DNA from: Diplosphaera chodatii | Taxonomy: Eukaryota > Chlorophyta > Trebouxiophyceae > Prasiolales > Stichococcaceae | Assembly: GCA_032358165.1 (NCBI GenBank) | Contig: JAALGY010000031.1 | Location: 1,674,001 to 1,738,000 of the forward strand | Reading direction: 5' to 3' | DNA: 64,000 nt | Shown here: positions 46,501 through 58,642 of the stretch, in pieces | Position numbering within the stretch: the stretch's first letter is position 1 | How the letters are laid out: each line of letters starts with the position of its first letter | Notes under the pieces: generated by a model | Database searches by the model: none | What the model was told of the DNA's origin: nothing | The model's input: the letters and a program-made list of their open reading frames with translations, nothing else | Program-made: the position numbers and the translations under genes

Positions 46501-47689
46501 TCTGCAGCACTGCAATGCCGTACTCCGTTGCAACGCTCTCCGGGTGGAACTGCACCTGTGAGTAGCACATGCAGCGTGGCAGGCATGTCCTGCACTCTCA
46601 GCAATGCTGTTCATTCCTGAGACCGTGCCCTTGCGGTGTGGCGCCAACTGCTTGAACGCACCGACCCACCGCATAATGGGGACGGGACCTATGTGCCAGG
46701 CCCATGAGCACCTCCGGCTCAGATGTCTCCACGCCCACGGCCACGCCATTCTGCCTGCGCTGGGGTGCACCGCCATGGGCTCCGCCATTGCAGCACTCGT
46801 GCTGGTCAGCGGCTGCGGCTGCCTGTGAGGGCTTCGTGGGCTGCGCGCCCGCAGGTAGTACCCCTTGGGCCCATGCTATGGGCTCAAGGCATGCCGGCAA
46901 ACCCTCTGTGGGCACCGCCAAGGAGTGATACCGCACCACGGCAAACTCTGGACCTGCAACGGATGTGTCTTGATGTGTACACGACGCTATGGATGAATAG
47001 CTTGGAAAAGGACGTGAGCAGCACAGCGTGTAGTCACATTGCAGGTGATGCAGTAGCAGTCACTTCGTGACATGGCTGCCATGACGGACCTGATGGAATG
47101 CCCCTGAACAGCGGGTGTGCGCTGTGGGTGATGCCAGACAGATTGCCGTGCACTGGGTATGGCGCATGGTGCACAGCTGCACCGTGCGCCACCGCCAGGG
47201 CTTGCAGTCCTAGGCAGACCCCCAGCACCGGCACATCCGGCGCCTCCTCAAAGACCTTGCGGCACACTCCTGCAGATTCCAGGATGCACATCTGTGTGTC
47301 TCTAGGGGATGTGCAGCGGCACCTGCAAGCTGAACATCTTGCAACTCCTTCGCAGGGGTACATCAGGCAAAGCGGCCGCCTCACCAATGTCAGCTGCACA
47401 TGACGGCGTGCCAGGGCCTGGTGAAATCACAACATTGTCAAACTCCCCGGCAGCGAGCCGCCGGCGCAACTGGTCCCAATCAACCTCATCGTTCCTCAGC
47501 ACGACAGGGGCAACTGCGCCATGTACACATACATGTCCACATCTGTTGCGGCGCAGATGTGACAACATATGCCTAACACGACAGATGCATGTTTGCGCCA
47601 CACGCACCTCCATTTATCTGACCCAGAAGCTGATACAGGTTGAAAGTGTACGAATCGAAGTTGTCCAAAATGAGCGTTCTCATGTGCAT
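43596..47689 (-). CDS. ADCS: Bifunctional aminodeoxychorismate synthase (PabA-PabB fusion)
   Basis: First exons are 47689-47608, 47513-47385, 47269-47090 and 46953-46670, then one starting at 46555; the stop is at 43596. The protein makes 4-amino-4-deoxychorismate from chorismate and glutamine, the committed step of p-aminobenzoate and folate synthesis in plastids. The glutaminase half shows [25 protein letters not shown], the nucleophile cysteine in LGVCLGLQA, and the His-Glu pair in VQFHPES. The synthase half follows: [29 protein letters not shown] joined across an intron to GT (the PIKGT motif with the PabB lysine), [25 protein letters not shown], and YSGCIGFLG. The PIKGT motif separates it from anthranilate synthase. 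A plastid peptide may lie upstream: a phase-compatible exon at 47898-47772 encodes a basic stretch but opens with GTG. Confidence 0.9.
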
Positions 47690-48236
47690 GTCAGCTGCAC
47701 ATGCAACGCTTGTGCACACACGCTGCTGCTGCAAAACAGCACTTCAAACGATTTCAAAGTGATCGCACTACTGTATATGAGATCTGGGTTGCGTGCCGTG
47801 CGACTACAATGCTGCTGCAGGGTTGTATGCAGAGGTGCGCGCCCCCGCTGGCTGGAGACGTTCGAGGCAAGTGACACTAGATGATGCTTTTGAGCCACCC
47901 GTCCCGTGATTTCAATGCAGATAAATGACTACAACTGCAACTTGCTTCTACAGCGCTCCACACTCCCGCTGCTGCAAAGCAGCGGCCACGCCGAGTAGCT
48001 GAGACACAAAAGGCAGCAGACGCCCCAATCGTTTCAATCGGGGAGCGGCCTGAGCCTACTAGCCATGCATGTGTGCAGCATCGCTGGTTGCAGTGGTTGA
48101 TCCAGGTTCAGGGGTTCAGCACAGAGCTTCGGAATCTGTGCGTGTGGCAAGGAGCTGCCACATATTGCTGGTCTGGGAGGCGGGACCGCGGCAGCTGCTG
48201 CCGCACAGGTGCGGCATGCCACAGCCCCGAGCGCCG
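47690..48236. other. Intergenic stretch with a possible targeting-peptide exon
   Basis: These 547 bases separate two leftward genes. A frame on the minus strand from 47898 to 47772 encodes a basic, acid-poor stretch (SSQRGRAPLHTTLQQH) that would splice in phase onto the aminodeoxychorismate synthase frame via a GTAGTG donor and a TGCAG acceptor before 47695. It lacks an ATG, so it is only a candidate transit-peptide exon. Nothing else is recognised. Confidence 0.35.
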
Positions 48237-49718
48237 TTATGTTTGCTTCTGCAGGCCCTTGAGCATCCGGCTGAGCAGTTTCGGCAGGCCCTCGAAGCCG
48301 AAGCGCTGCCCTATGACCTTGGCCGACTCTTCGTCTACCGCAGGCTCCTGGGATGCTCTGCAATCAGCGCCAGCATACATGAGGGTCCTCCTCCTCTCGG
48401 ATTTGCCGACAACGCACATGATCACGCTCGACATGCATGTACAATGCAGGCAAATACCTGTGATGTGACTGGACAAGTTCTGCCAGCTCCTCGTCGGACA
48501 TCATCTGCACGAGTGCCAGCTCCTGCTTGCTCCCAGAGACATTGCCAGCTGTGTCTGGCCCCTCTCCATCTGCATCAGGCCGGCTGCCCGCTGGATGTTG
48601 TGTCGAGGCGTCTGGTGCACTGGCGCTGGAAGCTGCTGGCTCCGATGCTGGGCCGCCTGCGCTGTGGGGTGATGCCCCGCTGCTGCTGTACACGCTGGCC
48701 AGCAGCTTCCTGCAGCCCTTTAGCGCCTTGTGGTGCGAGTAAGCCTTGTAGCCTGCACAGTTGATTGTGTGCTCAGTGTCGTCGCAATGCGTCCACTCTT
48801 CGTCCAAGAGGCTGAATGTACATGCTTGCAACACCATGCAACTCACCTGAATAGTACAAAGGGATATTCGGGAATGGCGCAATCATGAGCGGCACCATTG
48901 GGACAGCGGCCACTGACCACGAGATCTGCAGAGGCGTGAACATGCATGTTGTGTGAGAACCCTAACAAAGGTTGAACGGCAAGGTATGCACAGCACTGCA
49001 TTTTAAGGCTGCATACCAAGCGGCTTCTGTTGAAGGCCTCTTGTTGCCTCAGGAAGAGCCGCAGCCGCCTCCTGACCAACCGCTCTGGCAGGTCGCTCTG
49101 CGGCATCAGAAGCTGTCATGTCATGCTGATGCCACACAGCAGGGCCCCAGCCTGCGCATGTACATACTCGCACCACCAGCTGATCATGTGCTCACCGGGT
49201 ACAGCACATCGTAGCGGTCTGTGGCCGATGGCAGACTCTTCAGAAAGGTCTCTGACACATCCTCCCTGTCAATGATCCCCTGCGCAAACCTGCATGCCAA
49301 CATGGGTCCGTGGTCTCGCCGCCTGCCAGCCCATGATGCCACACACGTGCGAGTTGCTGAACCAATCCAGAGTACGTACAGATCAAGCGCTGTCAACCTG
49401 TAGATCCTGTTTTTGATGGACCCAGCCTTGGCGGCCTTCAAGTCCTCCCACTGCTTCAGGATGCGCCGGTGCACCTGCATGCACCGTGCCGCAGGTGCTG
49501 GAGCGAGTTCGTGAGGTGATGCGGTGCACTGAACCAATGAGCTGCGCAAATGCTCCTGGGTCACAATGCAGCACCTCCTGCAGCAGCTGCGCCTGGCCCA
49601 GCTGCGCCTTCTCCGCGAGCGAGCGGCCCGTCCGCCAGCTCGGCAGCTTCTTCAGATCCTCGACGGTTTCTTCAACCGCATACAACCAGTTCCTCCTGTT
49701 CGATACGATATACACCAC
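48237..49718 (-). CDS. Mitochondrial K+/H+ exchange-related (Mit_KHE1-like) protein
   Basis: The stop is at 48237; the recognisable part begins near 49718 and an N-terminal exon probably lies further right (up to about 50074) but is not resolved. The pieces in order match the Mit_KHE1 family (PF10173; yeast YDL183C): a helix with VEETVEDLKKLPSWRTGRSLAEKAQ, then ILKQWEDLKAAKAGS, REDVSETFLKSLPSATDRYDVLYPV, a hydrophobic stretch ending PEYPFVLFR, and AYSHHKALKGCRKLLASV, which parallels the (Y/A)SHW(R/K)A..G block. A Ser/Pro/acidic insert and the helical ending EESAKVIGQRFGFEGLPKLLSRML follow. Family members are linked to mitochondrial potassium-proton exchange and morphology. The assignment is by pattern only. 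Confidence 0.6.
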
Positions 49719-50275
49719 ATGTCAGTCGTGCCGTCGTGCCACGATGCCTGCTGCCATGCCGATGACCTACATGTGCCGCCGCCGCGCACCTGAAGACGGG
49801 CAAGGCCAGGATTCTGGTCGACTTGCGCACGCCACTCATCACAACAAATCTACTTCAGGGTCATTGTGCTGCTCCGATGAAGTGATAGAGCAAGTAACGC
49901 CGCCGGGTGTATCACGTTGACCACAGGACCACCAAAGATCAACTCGGTGTGACCAACGTCTGACCACGTCGAGGCAATTGGCGGTGTATATACAGAAGTA
50001 TCGTAAGAAGCAGGTGAGTAGCTCAGCGCGATGAACAATTGGGCGGGACTTCCAAAGTTAACACTGCATGGCATCTATGACTGCTGCGCAGATCCAGTTC
50101 ATGCACACAAGGGAATCTAACCAGCATCAAGAAACATGACAAAAGTGCAGCGTTGGAGCTGCTATAAATGAACATCGTACAGTGCGTGCAACACGCTTGT
50201 TATATCCCCTGAAGCCGTCTGGTCTGATTACTGCACAGGACAGTACCCCTTAGCCAGCGTTGCCTGCACGCCACC

Positions 50276-53200
50276 TGTATCACCCAAACTCAATCTCGTC
50301 GTCCATCTCCTGCAGCTGGCGCGCCAGTGCTGCATCGCTGACCTCCTGTTCCCGCCGCGCCGCAAGCTGTTCCTCCTGCTTTGCTTCACCCTGCGAGCTG
50401 TCGGCACTGTTGGCACGCGGCAATGCGCCATTGCTGATGACCGCTGCGTCAGAAAATCCATTTGCCACAGCCGTGTTCGGAACAGCGGTGGGCGGCGGTC
50501 CGGCGGCAGCGGCTGTGGCCCTGGCGGGGCGCAGTGAAACAGCCCGCAATGCTGCCAGGACGCCTGGCAGCGGGTCATCCCCCTCGCCCCGCGCCCGAGT
50601 CAGGGCACTGTCAAACATGGGGCTGCCATACACCTGCGGAGCACAGTGGGGCAGCAGTTGCGGCATGTGGACGCATGCTGTGGTCTGCAGCAGGCAGCAG
50701 GTAGATTGTGCAGGGAAGGATGTGGCCGCGAGGGGTTTGCCAGCTGCAGTGAAATGCGTTGGCCGCACTCACCTTGTCCTCGTTCTTGAAGGACCACAGG
50801 GTGTTGGATCGCCACTGGCCCTCCGGCCGCTTCTCCAGGTGCTGCAGCAGGTCGTCCCGCTCCTGTCCAGTGGGCCACGCCAATTGTGATCGGGCGCAGC
50901 ACAGCAGCTTGGTTACAGCTTCACATGGCCAGACTGTCGTCCAGCTGTCAGGTTTGCAGCCATCCAGAGATATTCTCGTGATCGAGCCTTCCCAGCTGCC
51001 CTGCACACTCGTGTGTGAGCTGCCGCAGCACAGGGCGCCCATGCGCACCTTCTTGCCGTACTTGCCGCTGTAGGCGGACTCGGCGTCTGGGAGCGACAGC
51101 GTGCCGCGGCGGTCTGCTGACAGGCTGGCGGTCGGGTCGTACACCGTCTGCTTGAACCAGTTGCTGAGCTGGCCCCACACAAAGCCCTGGCCGTACTTCT
51201 TGCACATCTGCTCCCGGCCGCTGCGCCGCGCGCCGCCTGTGGGCGCACAGCCACCAGGGTGTCCAGCACCCCGCGCCCATGCCATGCTGCCGCGACCAAG
51301 GTTTGTGCCTCCCGAAACTACAGTAATGCCGACAACATGCAACTTATTGCAAATTCCCAGGCAGTGTACCTGAAGCACGGCCCGGTTTTCTGGTTGTCGA
51401 CTTTTTCAAAGGGCCACCGCGCTTGACGGGGCCCTTGGCTGGCGCGCCGTTTGGCCGCGCTGCTGTGCCGTCACTGCCGCCGCCGCCTGGCACGCTGCCG
51501 CTGCGGTCCAGGTTCAGGTCCGCTGTGTTGAGGCGCACGGGCTCCGACAGGAAGCCCCTGTAGTTGCGCTCTGCCATGAACCTGCAGGTGCATGTCCTAC
51601 ATCAGCCCGGCAGAGTTTGAGACTGGTCATGTGTGCAAGGTTCAACGTGGAGCTGGCTTCAGACTGTGAACATCTGACACTTCTGCCTCACCAGTGCAGC
51701 GTGTGGCCATATAACGTGGCCAGGTCCGCCGCGGCTGTGTGGCCACCCCGGTCAGCATCTGCTTGCCGAAGCGCGGCTGCGAAGTCCAGCAAGCCCATAC
51801 GCGCATCCTGCGGTTGCCAGTCATTGACATGCAGGCGTAAGGCGGTTGCCCTGATGCACGCCACCGCAAGCAGAGGCAGATCTTGATAAGGTCGCTGTGG
51901 CAGGAGCAGACAGTGCACATGAGGGAGGGCAGCATGGACCGGCCAGCCGGGTAGGGAGCCGTCGCCGCACCTGGGCAGTGGCCACGGGCCGCAGGCAGGC
52001 CCGCACCACCGCGTCCATGTGGCTGCTGCTGGGGGAGGGGTGGCGCTCCAGCAGCTCGGCCAGCTCCTCCGGGTGCACCGCCAGCGGCAGGCCGCGCGCC
52101 TGCAGGCCAGCCGCTGTGCGCATGGGGCCAGGCAGGCGGAGCACACACCTCGAGGTGTCTGTGCAGATTTGGCAACATGGCCAAGGTGACCCTCCAAGCT
52201 CGTGACTGCAGCGCACCAGCATGGGGTCGGCCAGCAGTCCTGCGGCGCCGCGCAGCAGCCGCTTCATGACAGAGCGCTCGCCGGCCCACAGGTGCCTGAC
52301 CACCTGCAGGTTTCAGGTGGCACATGCTTTGCGGACTGAGAGCTGCTGTTTAGCAACCTTTCACAAGTGACCACCCGCCACCCCAGACAAGCCTCGTTCA
52401 GCGATGCAGCCTCAACCGATGTCGGAGCTCACCTCCTCGTCTGACAGCAGCTGCAGAGGAGGCCCAAGCGGCTGGCCAGGCTGCCGCAGGAACCGCTTGA
52501 CCTTGTCCAGCGTGATGACGATGTTCTGCAGCCGGTTCTCAGCAACGCCTGCCACCCATAAGTTCACGCTTACATTGGGGGGAAACCCTGCCGACATGCT
52601 GGTGACAGGGACTCCATGCCATGGCAATAACTGTGTCGGGGTGACTAGTATCGTCCCGTGCATGCGAGTGCAAGCTTGCAAGAGCATCTCCACATCACCG
52701 CACCTCGAGCTTCGACGACAGCCGAGCTGGGCGTGTAGAAGGCCTGCGGCGGCGGGATCGCGCACAGCTGCGGCGGCAGCAGCGCCTGCTCCTCCTCCAC
52801 GAAGCACAGCGTCAGGGCGGCCCACTTCTCCAGCCACGCGGGCACACGGCCCCCGGCCCCCGCCGCGCCGAGGGCGCTGTCCCTGATGCCATGCCGCTGC
52901 AACGGTGCAAATCAAACACGGCGTCTGCTGCCTGCTTTCAAACCCTGGTCAACAGGCTGGCCATGCTCAAAATGGTGTTGGACGCGGCGGCGACGAGGGG
53001 CACCAGCTGAAACAAGCAGCGGCACCCCAAGGCGAGGGCAGCACCCACCTGCAACCTTTCAGAGTCCTCGGGGCGGCAGTCCTGTGTGCACGCCAGCAGC
53101 AGCTGCGCTTGACGCGTCAGGAAGTTGTGGTGCGACAGCAATACCTGCGGTGAGACAGGGGCCATAGGTTTGCGTGCCACGACACATCACGGAGGTTAAA

Positions 53201-56200
53201 CTTGAGCAAGGCGATGCAGACGTTGCAGCGTTGCCATCGTGACGACGAGTGCACCTGCTGGAATGCCCGACTGCCAGAGAAGGTCAGGAACGAGCCGCGG
53301 CAGTTCTGTGTGCCGCACAAGCAGATGGCTTCCCTGCAGATTGGCAAACGAGCCTGCCTTGTTGTTCTGACATCGTGTCGGTATGACATCAGATCAACGA
53401 CAGGGAGCGGACTGCTGCAGGTGAACAGGTGTTGTCTCATAGCATGTGGTGTTTCTTCTGTAGCAGCGCACCTGAACTCCTTCTCGCTCTCTGTCACCGA
53501 GGAGTAGTCAAAGGTCAGCTCCTCGCCCTCTGCCACATGTCGCAGCGTGTACAGCGCGATGGTGAGGCGCCCGTCGCACGCCATGACCACCGCCTGGCAG
53601 TTGGGCGTGCAGCTGTGGCTCATGCGGCTGGCAAAGGCGCCCTGCGCAGCACACCCTCCAGCCATCAGCACGACCCGCCGGCTGTATGCGGCAAACCCTA
53701 CACCATTGCCCACATGAGCTCGTGGCAGGGTGCCACCTTGGACGCGGCGTCGATGAAGAGCACATCGAAGCCAGCGGCGTCATCCCGCGGCCGCTCCAGC
53801 ACGATGTTGTAGAAGTCCGGCAGCTCGTCGTTGCCACCCTTCTTGATCACATCCTGCATGTGGTCAAACGAAGGGCACAAATGGTGAAATGCACTTCCAC
53901 ACGCTGCTTGGGCCGTGTGGGCCACAGACTTTGGTGTGCGTTCCTCTCGCTGGGCATCCGAACCTTCCCACCATGCTTCAGCTGACTTGCCTGGATCTCG
54001 AACCATCGTGCAGGCGTGTGCATTTCGCCCAGATATTCTGAGACGAATGTGATGGGCGGCAGCCCGCCAGGCCGCCGCACCAAGATGCCATTGCCCTTCG
54101 GGTGTATCCTGAAGTAGCTGTGTCCAGCCTGCATTGCCGGCAGTGTCGAAATGACCACATTGTGCAGATGCCGTTTTGGGGGTGATGCCTTTGGCAACAC
54201 ACCATACAGGAGGCCACACCTTCCGCACGCGCTTCTCTATTGCTGCAGCGGCGTGAGCATCCAGACTGCTGGGCACTGTGTGTGACCGGATCTGATCCAG
54301 GGCCCGCAGCACGTCCCAGCCGTGCGCACCCTGGTGTCACGGGAGGCAGGGGTCGGCACGGTATCAAGTAGCACCCATGCTGCAGCGACATCAAGAAGTG
54401 CAGTGGTGACATTCTGTGCGAGCACATGCTGCGCAGCCGAGCACGCTTCACAGCCTCCCGCACCTGCGCATTGATGGCTGGCGACAGGACTTTGTCCACC
54501 CAGTCGGCGGCCCGCTGCGCCACCTCCTCCTTCTTCGGCAGCTTGTCCCCATGTGCCTCCCGCATCTCCTCCGCCTGTGATCAACGATCTCAATGGATTT
54601 CACCCGCAGCATTGGCAACCTTCTCAGGCTTGTGGCATGGAGACTGGCACACGCAGAGGCCTGCCAAACAAGTGGGATTGTAGGAGGCGCAGGGTCTCAA
54701 AGCCAATGCACCGCTGCCCACCTGGTGCGCCACGGCGGCCTGGTGGCGGCTGGCGAGCTGCTGCCCCAGGGCGCTGGGCGGCTGCTCAGCATCCAGCGCC
54801 GCCCGGTCCACCACAGGCACCTGCGCCTCCAGCGCAGCGACCGCCTGCAATGCTGCCAGCTGCTCGTCCGGTTGCGGCTGCACTTGCGGCGCCGCCCCTG
54901 GTACCAACACTGGGTCTGTGGCCAAAGTGGGAGAACCGTCCAGATGGAAGTCGGGCTGTGATAGCAACGAGCTGTGCTGTTCTGGAACGCTCTCTGGCGG
55001 AGCTGCTGATGGCTGGACACCGTCTGACAGGGCTGGTTGCCCCGGCTGCAGTGTCAACGGCTGCGCTGCCTGTGGCTGGCCAGGCTGCGAGTCGGCGTGC
55101 TGCTTTGCGGCCGCCGGCAGGGCAGCCAGCACACCGGCGAGCGGGCCGGGACCGAGTGGCCGCAGCGCTGCCTGCTCCTGCTGGCTGTTGGCAGCGCCGG
55201 CTGGCTGCTGACCAAAGACGGCCTGCGGCCCTGACGGCGCTGCCTCGGGGTCAGCTGGGCAATCGTGGGACTGCTGATCAGCACTGCTGCCCGCCTGCGC
55301 GACGGCCCCGCTCTCCACGATGGCTGCCGCATGAGCAGCGCAAACAGGTCAGCGTGTGACAAGCCTACCACAGACTCTGCATACTGAGGGGCTGCTACTA
55401 ATGCAACTAGGACAACCGAAAGCCACACGGACCATCGGAAAAGTTGCGGCGGGTGTAGCAGTCGAAGCCCCAGGAGTTGATCTCGACCACATCTTCGCCC
55501 AGCCGCAGGGGCCGCCGCTGTCCAACGCTGCGGTTAAGACACCTGACGCCGTCACAGGCGCAGTTGGCATCGCACTCCGTGTTGCGCAGCAGGCACGAGC
55601 ACTGCGTGTCGAACCCCTCGGCCTCGAAGCTGCACAACACGAAGAGCGGAAGTTAGCGGCAATTCCAGCAAGTCCCTTGTCCTCATATGCCTGCGATTGC
55701 TCTGTGTGCCATGTGCTTATCGACTCGACACTGCAATAGACTTGCATGCTGATCAGGCTGATGCCGGCAGCACCTGAAGCTCCCCAGGCTGCCCTGCTCC
55801 ATGCAGTGGGCGCCGTCACAGCCGCCGCGCTTGGACGTGAGCAGCTTGGCGTTCAGCATGTCCACGTCCTCGGAGATGTCGTACGTCTCCAGCCGCACGT
55901 ATGGCCTGCAGGACACAACTGGCAGTTGTGTCCAATAGTCATAGCTGCGTTGGCTGGCCTGGCTATGGCCGCTGATGAGAGTCGTGCTCAGCCGCATAGC
56001 AGCTAACTGCAGGTGACTTGGTCAGCACGGCCCAGACCTGGGTACAAACGGCTGCCGGCGCCACTCGCCATGACGGTATGGCTCCCTGTTGGCCAGGATG
56101 CTGGGGGGCAGCACGCCCGACTGCTGGATGGTTCCAGGCTCGGCCTCCTCCTCGTATGCTGCCGCCGCTGCCGCCCGCCGCGCCGCGGCAACTGATGCGG

Positions 56201-58264
56201 CTGTGGCTGCCGTGCGCTTGGGAGCAGGCGCTGCCGATGATGGCCGCAGGATGGCATGCGGTGTCAGCACCTCCAACACCGCCTGCGACGCGCTCTGGAC
56301 TGCCTTCAGATACTGCTCTGCCAGTGCCACCATCTTCGTGCGCCGCACACCTGTTGGGCACACACACAGTTTCAGGGAACCGTGGGTGTTGCTCCTCTAG
56401 ATTGGAGGCACCACCAATTCCAGAGGAATTTGCAGCCATCATGATGAGTTCAGACTGTGACCGCCAGCACCTTCTGGATTGTGGTCCAGGAACGCGTGCA
56501 GGCCAGTGGAGCAGGCAGCCTCGATGGCAATGTCCACGTCTGCCAAGCAATCGAACTGGCCCAGCCGCAGCCCCTGTGAGACGCTCTGCATGCTGATGCC
56601 CATGGCAGAACACGACTCTGCAGCATTGGTGTCACGCACCCGCGCCGCATGCTGCCCGACCGTCTGCAGCAATCCACGCAAGTGCTGTAGTTTTGGTTTT
56701 GATTGCAATGCGTGTGCTCCAGACATCAGCTCACATCCCAACTGAAGACAGTTCCCAGCATCACGTGGAATGGAGCACGCAGAAGAATTTTGAACACACC
56801 TGCTGCACTTTACCAGGCAGACCATCCTCGTCCTGCATAGTGGGCAGGACACAAATGATGTGGTGGCCTACGTCAATGCTGCTTGATGGTGATGTCTACG
56901 ATGACCAGCTGTGCTGCGCAGCAGATACAACTTTTGAGAGCCACTACGGCATCTTGGCGCACCTTGGCAGGCGCAGCTGCCAGGGCATCGAGGAACTCTG
57001 CCAAGTAATCCCGCTGTGCCTGCGAGAGCGCCGGCTGCTGCTCCGAGGCGTCCACCTGGACAAGTTGTGCATGTCACACTGGATGTCGTCGTGGTGTACA
57101 CGCCGCCAGATGTGTGCGACAGGTGATGCTGGCGAGCATGACGCGTACCTTGGGCTTCTTGGTTGCCCTGGCGCTGCCCCTTGACGTGCCGTTGGCCATG
57201 TGCGCGGGGACAGCGCCGTCAGCGACGGCCTCCTTCCGCTTGCCACCACCGCTGCCGGGCGCCGCCGTCTGTCTCCCGTGCGTGGGCTGCCGCGGCGCCC
57301 GGCGGGCCGGGTCGGGCAGCTCAGCCCCGAGCAGTTGCCGCTCCCAGTTGGCCGCCGCCGCCGCCTGCTGCCGCTGCAGCAGCAGCTGCTGGTAGCGCTG
57401 CTCCTGGTGAGGCAGCTGCAGGAACTCCTGCATGCTCATCGACTGCGGCTGCTGCAGCAGGGCCTCCGCCATGAAGTAATGGTGCGGCTCCTCCTTGAGG
57501 GGCGCAGCAACCTGCTGCCGCAAGTGCACTCGCTGCTTCTGCTGCCGACGTGCCTGCTGCTGCTCAAACTGCTGTTGTTGCTGCTGCAACAGGTGGTAGG
57601 CAGTGATGTGCCCCGCCGCAACGTCTGGCAGCCAGCTTGGCAGCGGCGGCTGCGCCAGCAGCTGTTCCAGGGGGGCGGGCTGCGGCTGCAGGTAGCGCTG
57701 CGCTTCGACATCTGGCAGCCACAGGCCGCGATCGTCGACGGGTGCGTACTGCGGCTGCTGCACGGGAGCATCCGCGACGCCCATCTCCTTGAGCATGCGG
57801 TTGGCGGCGTCGAGGCCCGCCAGCACGTGACTCGCCGCTGTCTTGTTTGCGGGAAACAACCGGACGATTGCAGCCTCGCAGATGCCTTGCACCTCCCTGG
57901 CGAGTGTGTCCATGGTGTGTCGACAGGCTTCGACGTCGCGCCGCAGCTCGCTGCACACAGGAACACGGCGGGATCAGCCCCTGGGAGCATGTGCCGAACT
58001 GCCGCACGCCAATGCAGAAATGCCATGTGCACAAGACCTGTCCGCGGGCTTGCACCCCCGCTACCACCTGAACACCACAGGATGAGCCCTCTGTAGCGCT
58101 GGGTCGCCAACATGCTGCTCCACGGCATCCAGTATTTGCAGCTGCTGCTGAACGAGGCGGTCTGATTCTGACGTCCTCGGCGGCGTTGAGGGCTGCGCCG
58201 ACAGCAACAATGACTTTGCGAGCAGCGTGTTGATGTGCGGCAACCTGGTCTTGCGGTACTCCAT
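50276..58264 (-). CDS. ATXR3: ATXR3/SDG2-type SET-domain histone H3K4 methyltransferase
   Basis: The gene runs from an ATG near 58264 to a stop at 50276, in many exons. The catalytic region has a Cys-rich pre-SET (CDANCACDGVRCLNR near 55540, then GEDVVEINSWGFDCYTRRNF), the SET domain (FRIHPKGNGILVRR and FVSEYLGEMHTPARWFEIQ near 54040, FYNIVLERP and DVLFIDAASK near 53790, FASRMSHSCTPNCQAVV and GEELTFDYSSVTESEKEF near 53580), and post-SET CLCGTQNCRGSFLTFSG near 53300. The long C-terminal part also matches ATXR3: LQNIVITLDKVKRFL, YGQGFVWGQLSNWFKQT, GTLSLPDAESAY, SNTLWSFKNEDKVYGSPMFDSAL. ATXR3/SDG2 is the main H3K4 trimethylase of plants. The first ~400 residues (58264-57070) are Gln-rich and coiled and have no counterpart I recognise; they could belong to a separate gene. 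Confidence 0.87.
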
Positions 58265-58642
58265 GCTGCTGCCGCTGGTTTGCTGCTTAGGCAACTTGAA
58301 CTGTCAGACGTGCATTGGCATCTGCGCCCGTTGCCACCGCCGCGACGGGCATTGGATGCACCATGACAGCACATGCACCGCTTTGCACAGTGCGGCGCAG
58401 CTTGCATGTGACGGGCGCGGCTGGTTGATTCGTTCAAGGCACAGTGCAGCAATACAGGGCATGTGCAATGCCTGATCGCACAGCACCAGGTGCAGCGCGA
58501 CAAAACATGACTTTCGTCGCCGCTTTCATCACCACCAGGTGCCAATGATAGCTGCAAGCCAAGATCTCAACGGCGCAGCAGCCCGCCAGTACATTGGTCA
58601 CCAGCCTGTTTGCACCGGCCATTCAGACTGCGCAGTCGAGTC
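58265..58642. promoter_or_regulatory. Divergent intergenic region between ATXR3 and the RGG protein
   Basis: This 378-base stretch separates two outward-transcribed genes and should contain both promoters. It holds no recognised exon, repeat or motif. The call depends on the proposed start of the Gln-rich N-terminal exon at 58264. Confidence 0.35.

Noticed and set aside
47772..47898. A definite transit-peptide exon for aminodeoxychorismate synthase
   Set aside because: It splices in phase and is basic, but has no ATG; kept only as a candidate.
57200..58096. A 298-codon open frame on the plus strand
   Set aside because: It is the antisense of the Gln-rich exon on the minus strand; CAG/CTG repeats give Leu-rich antisense readings without stops.
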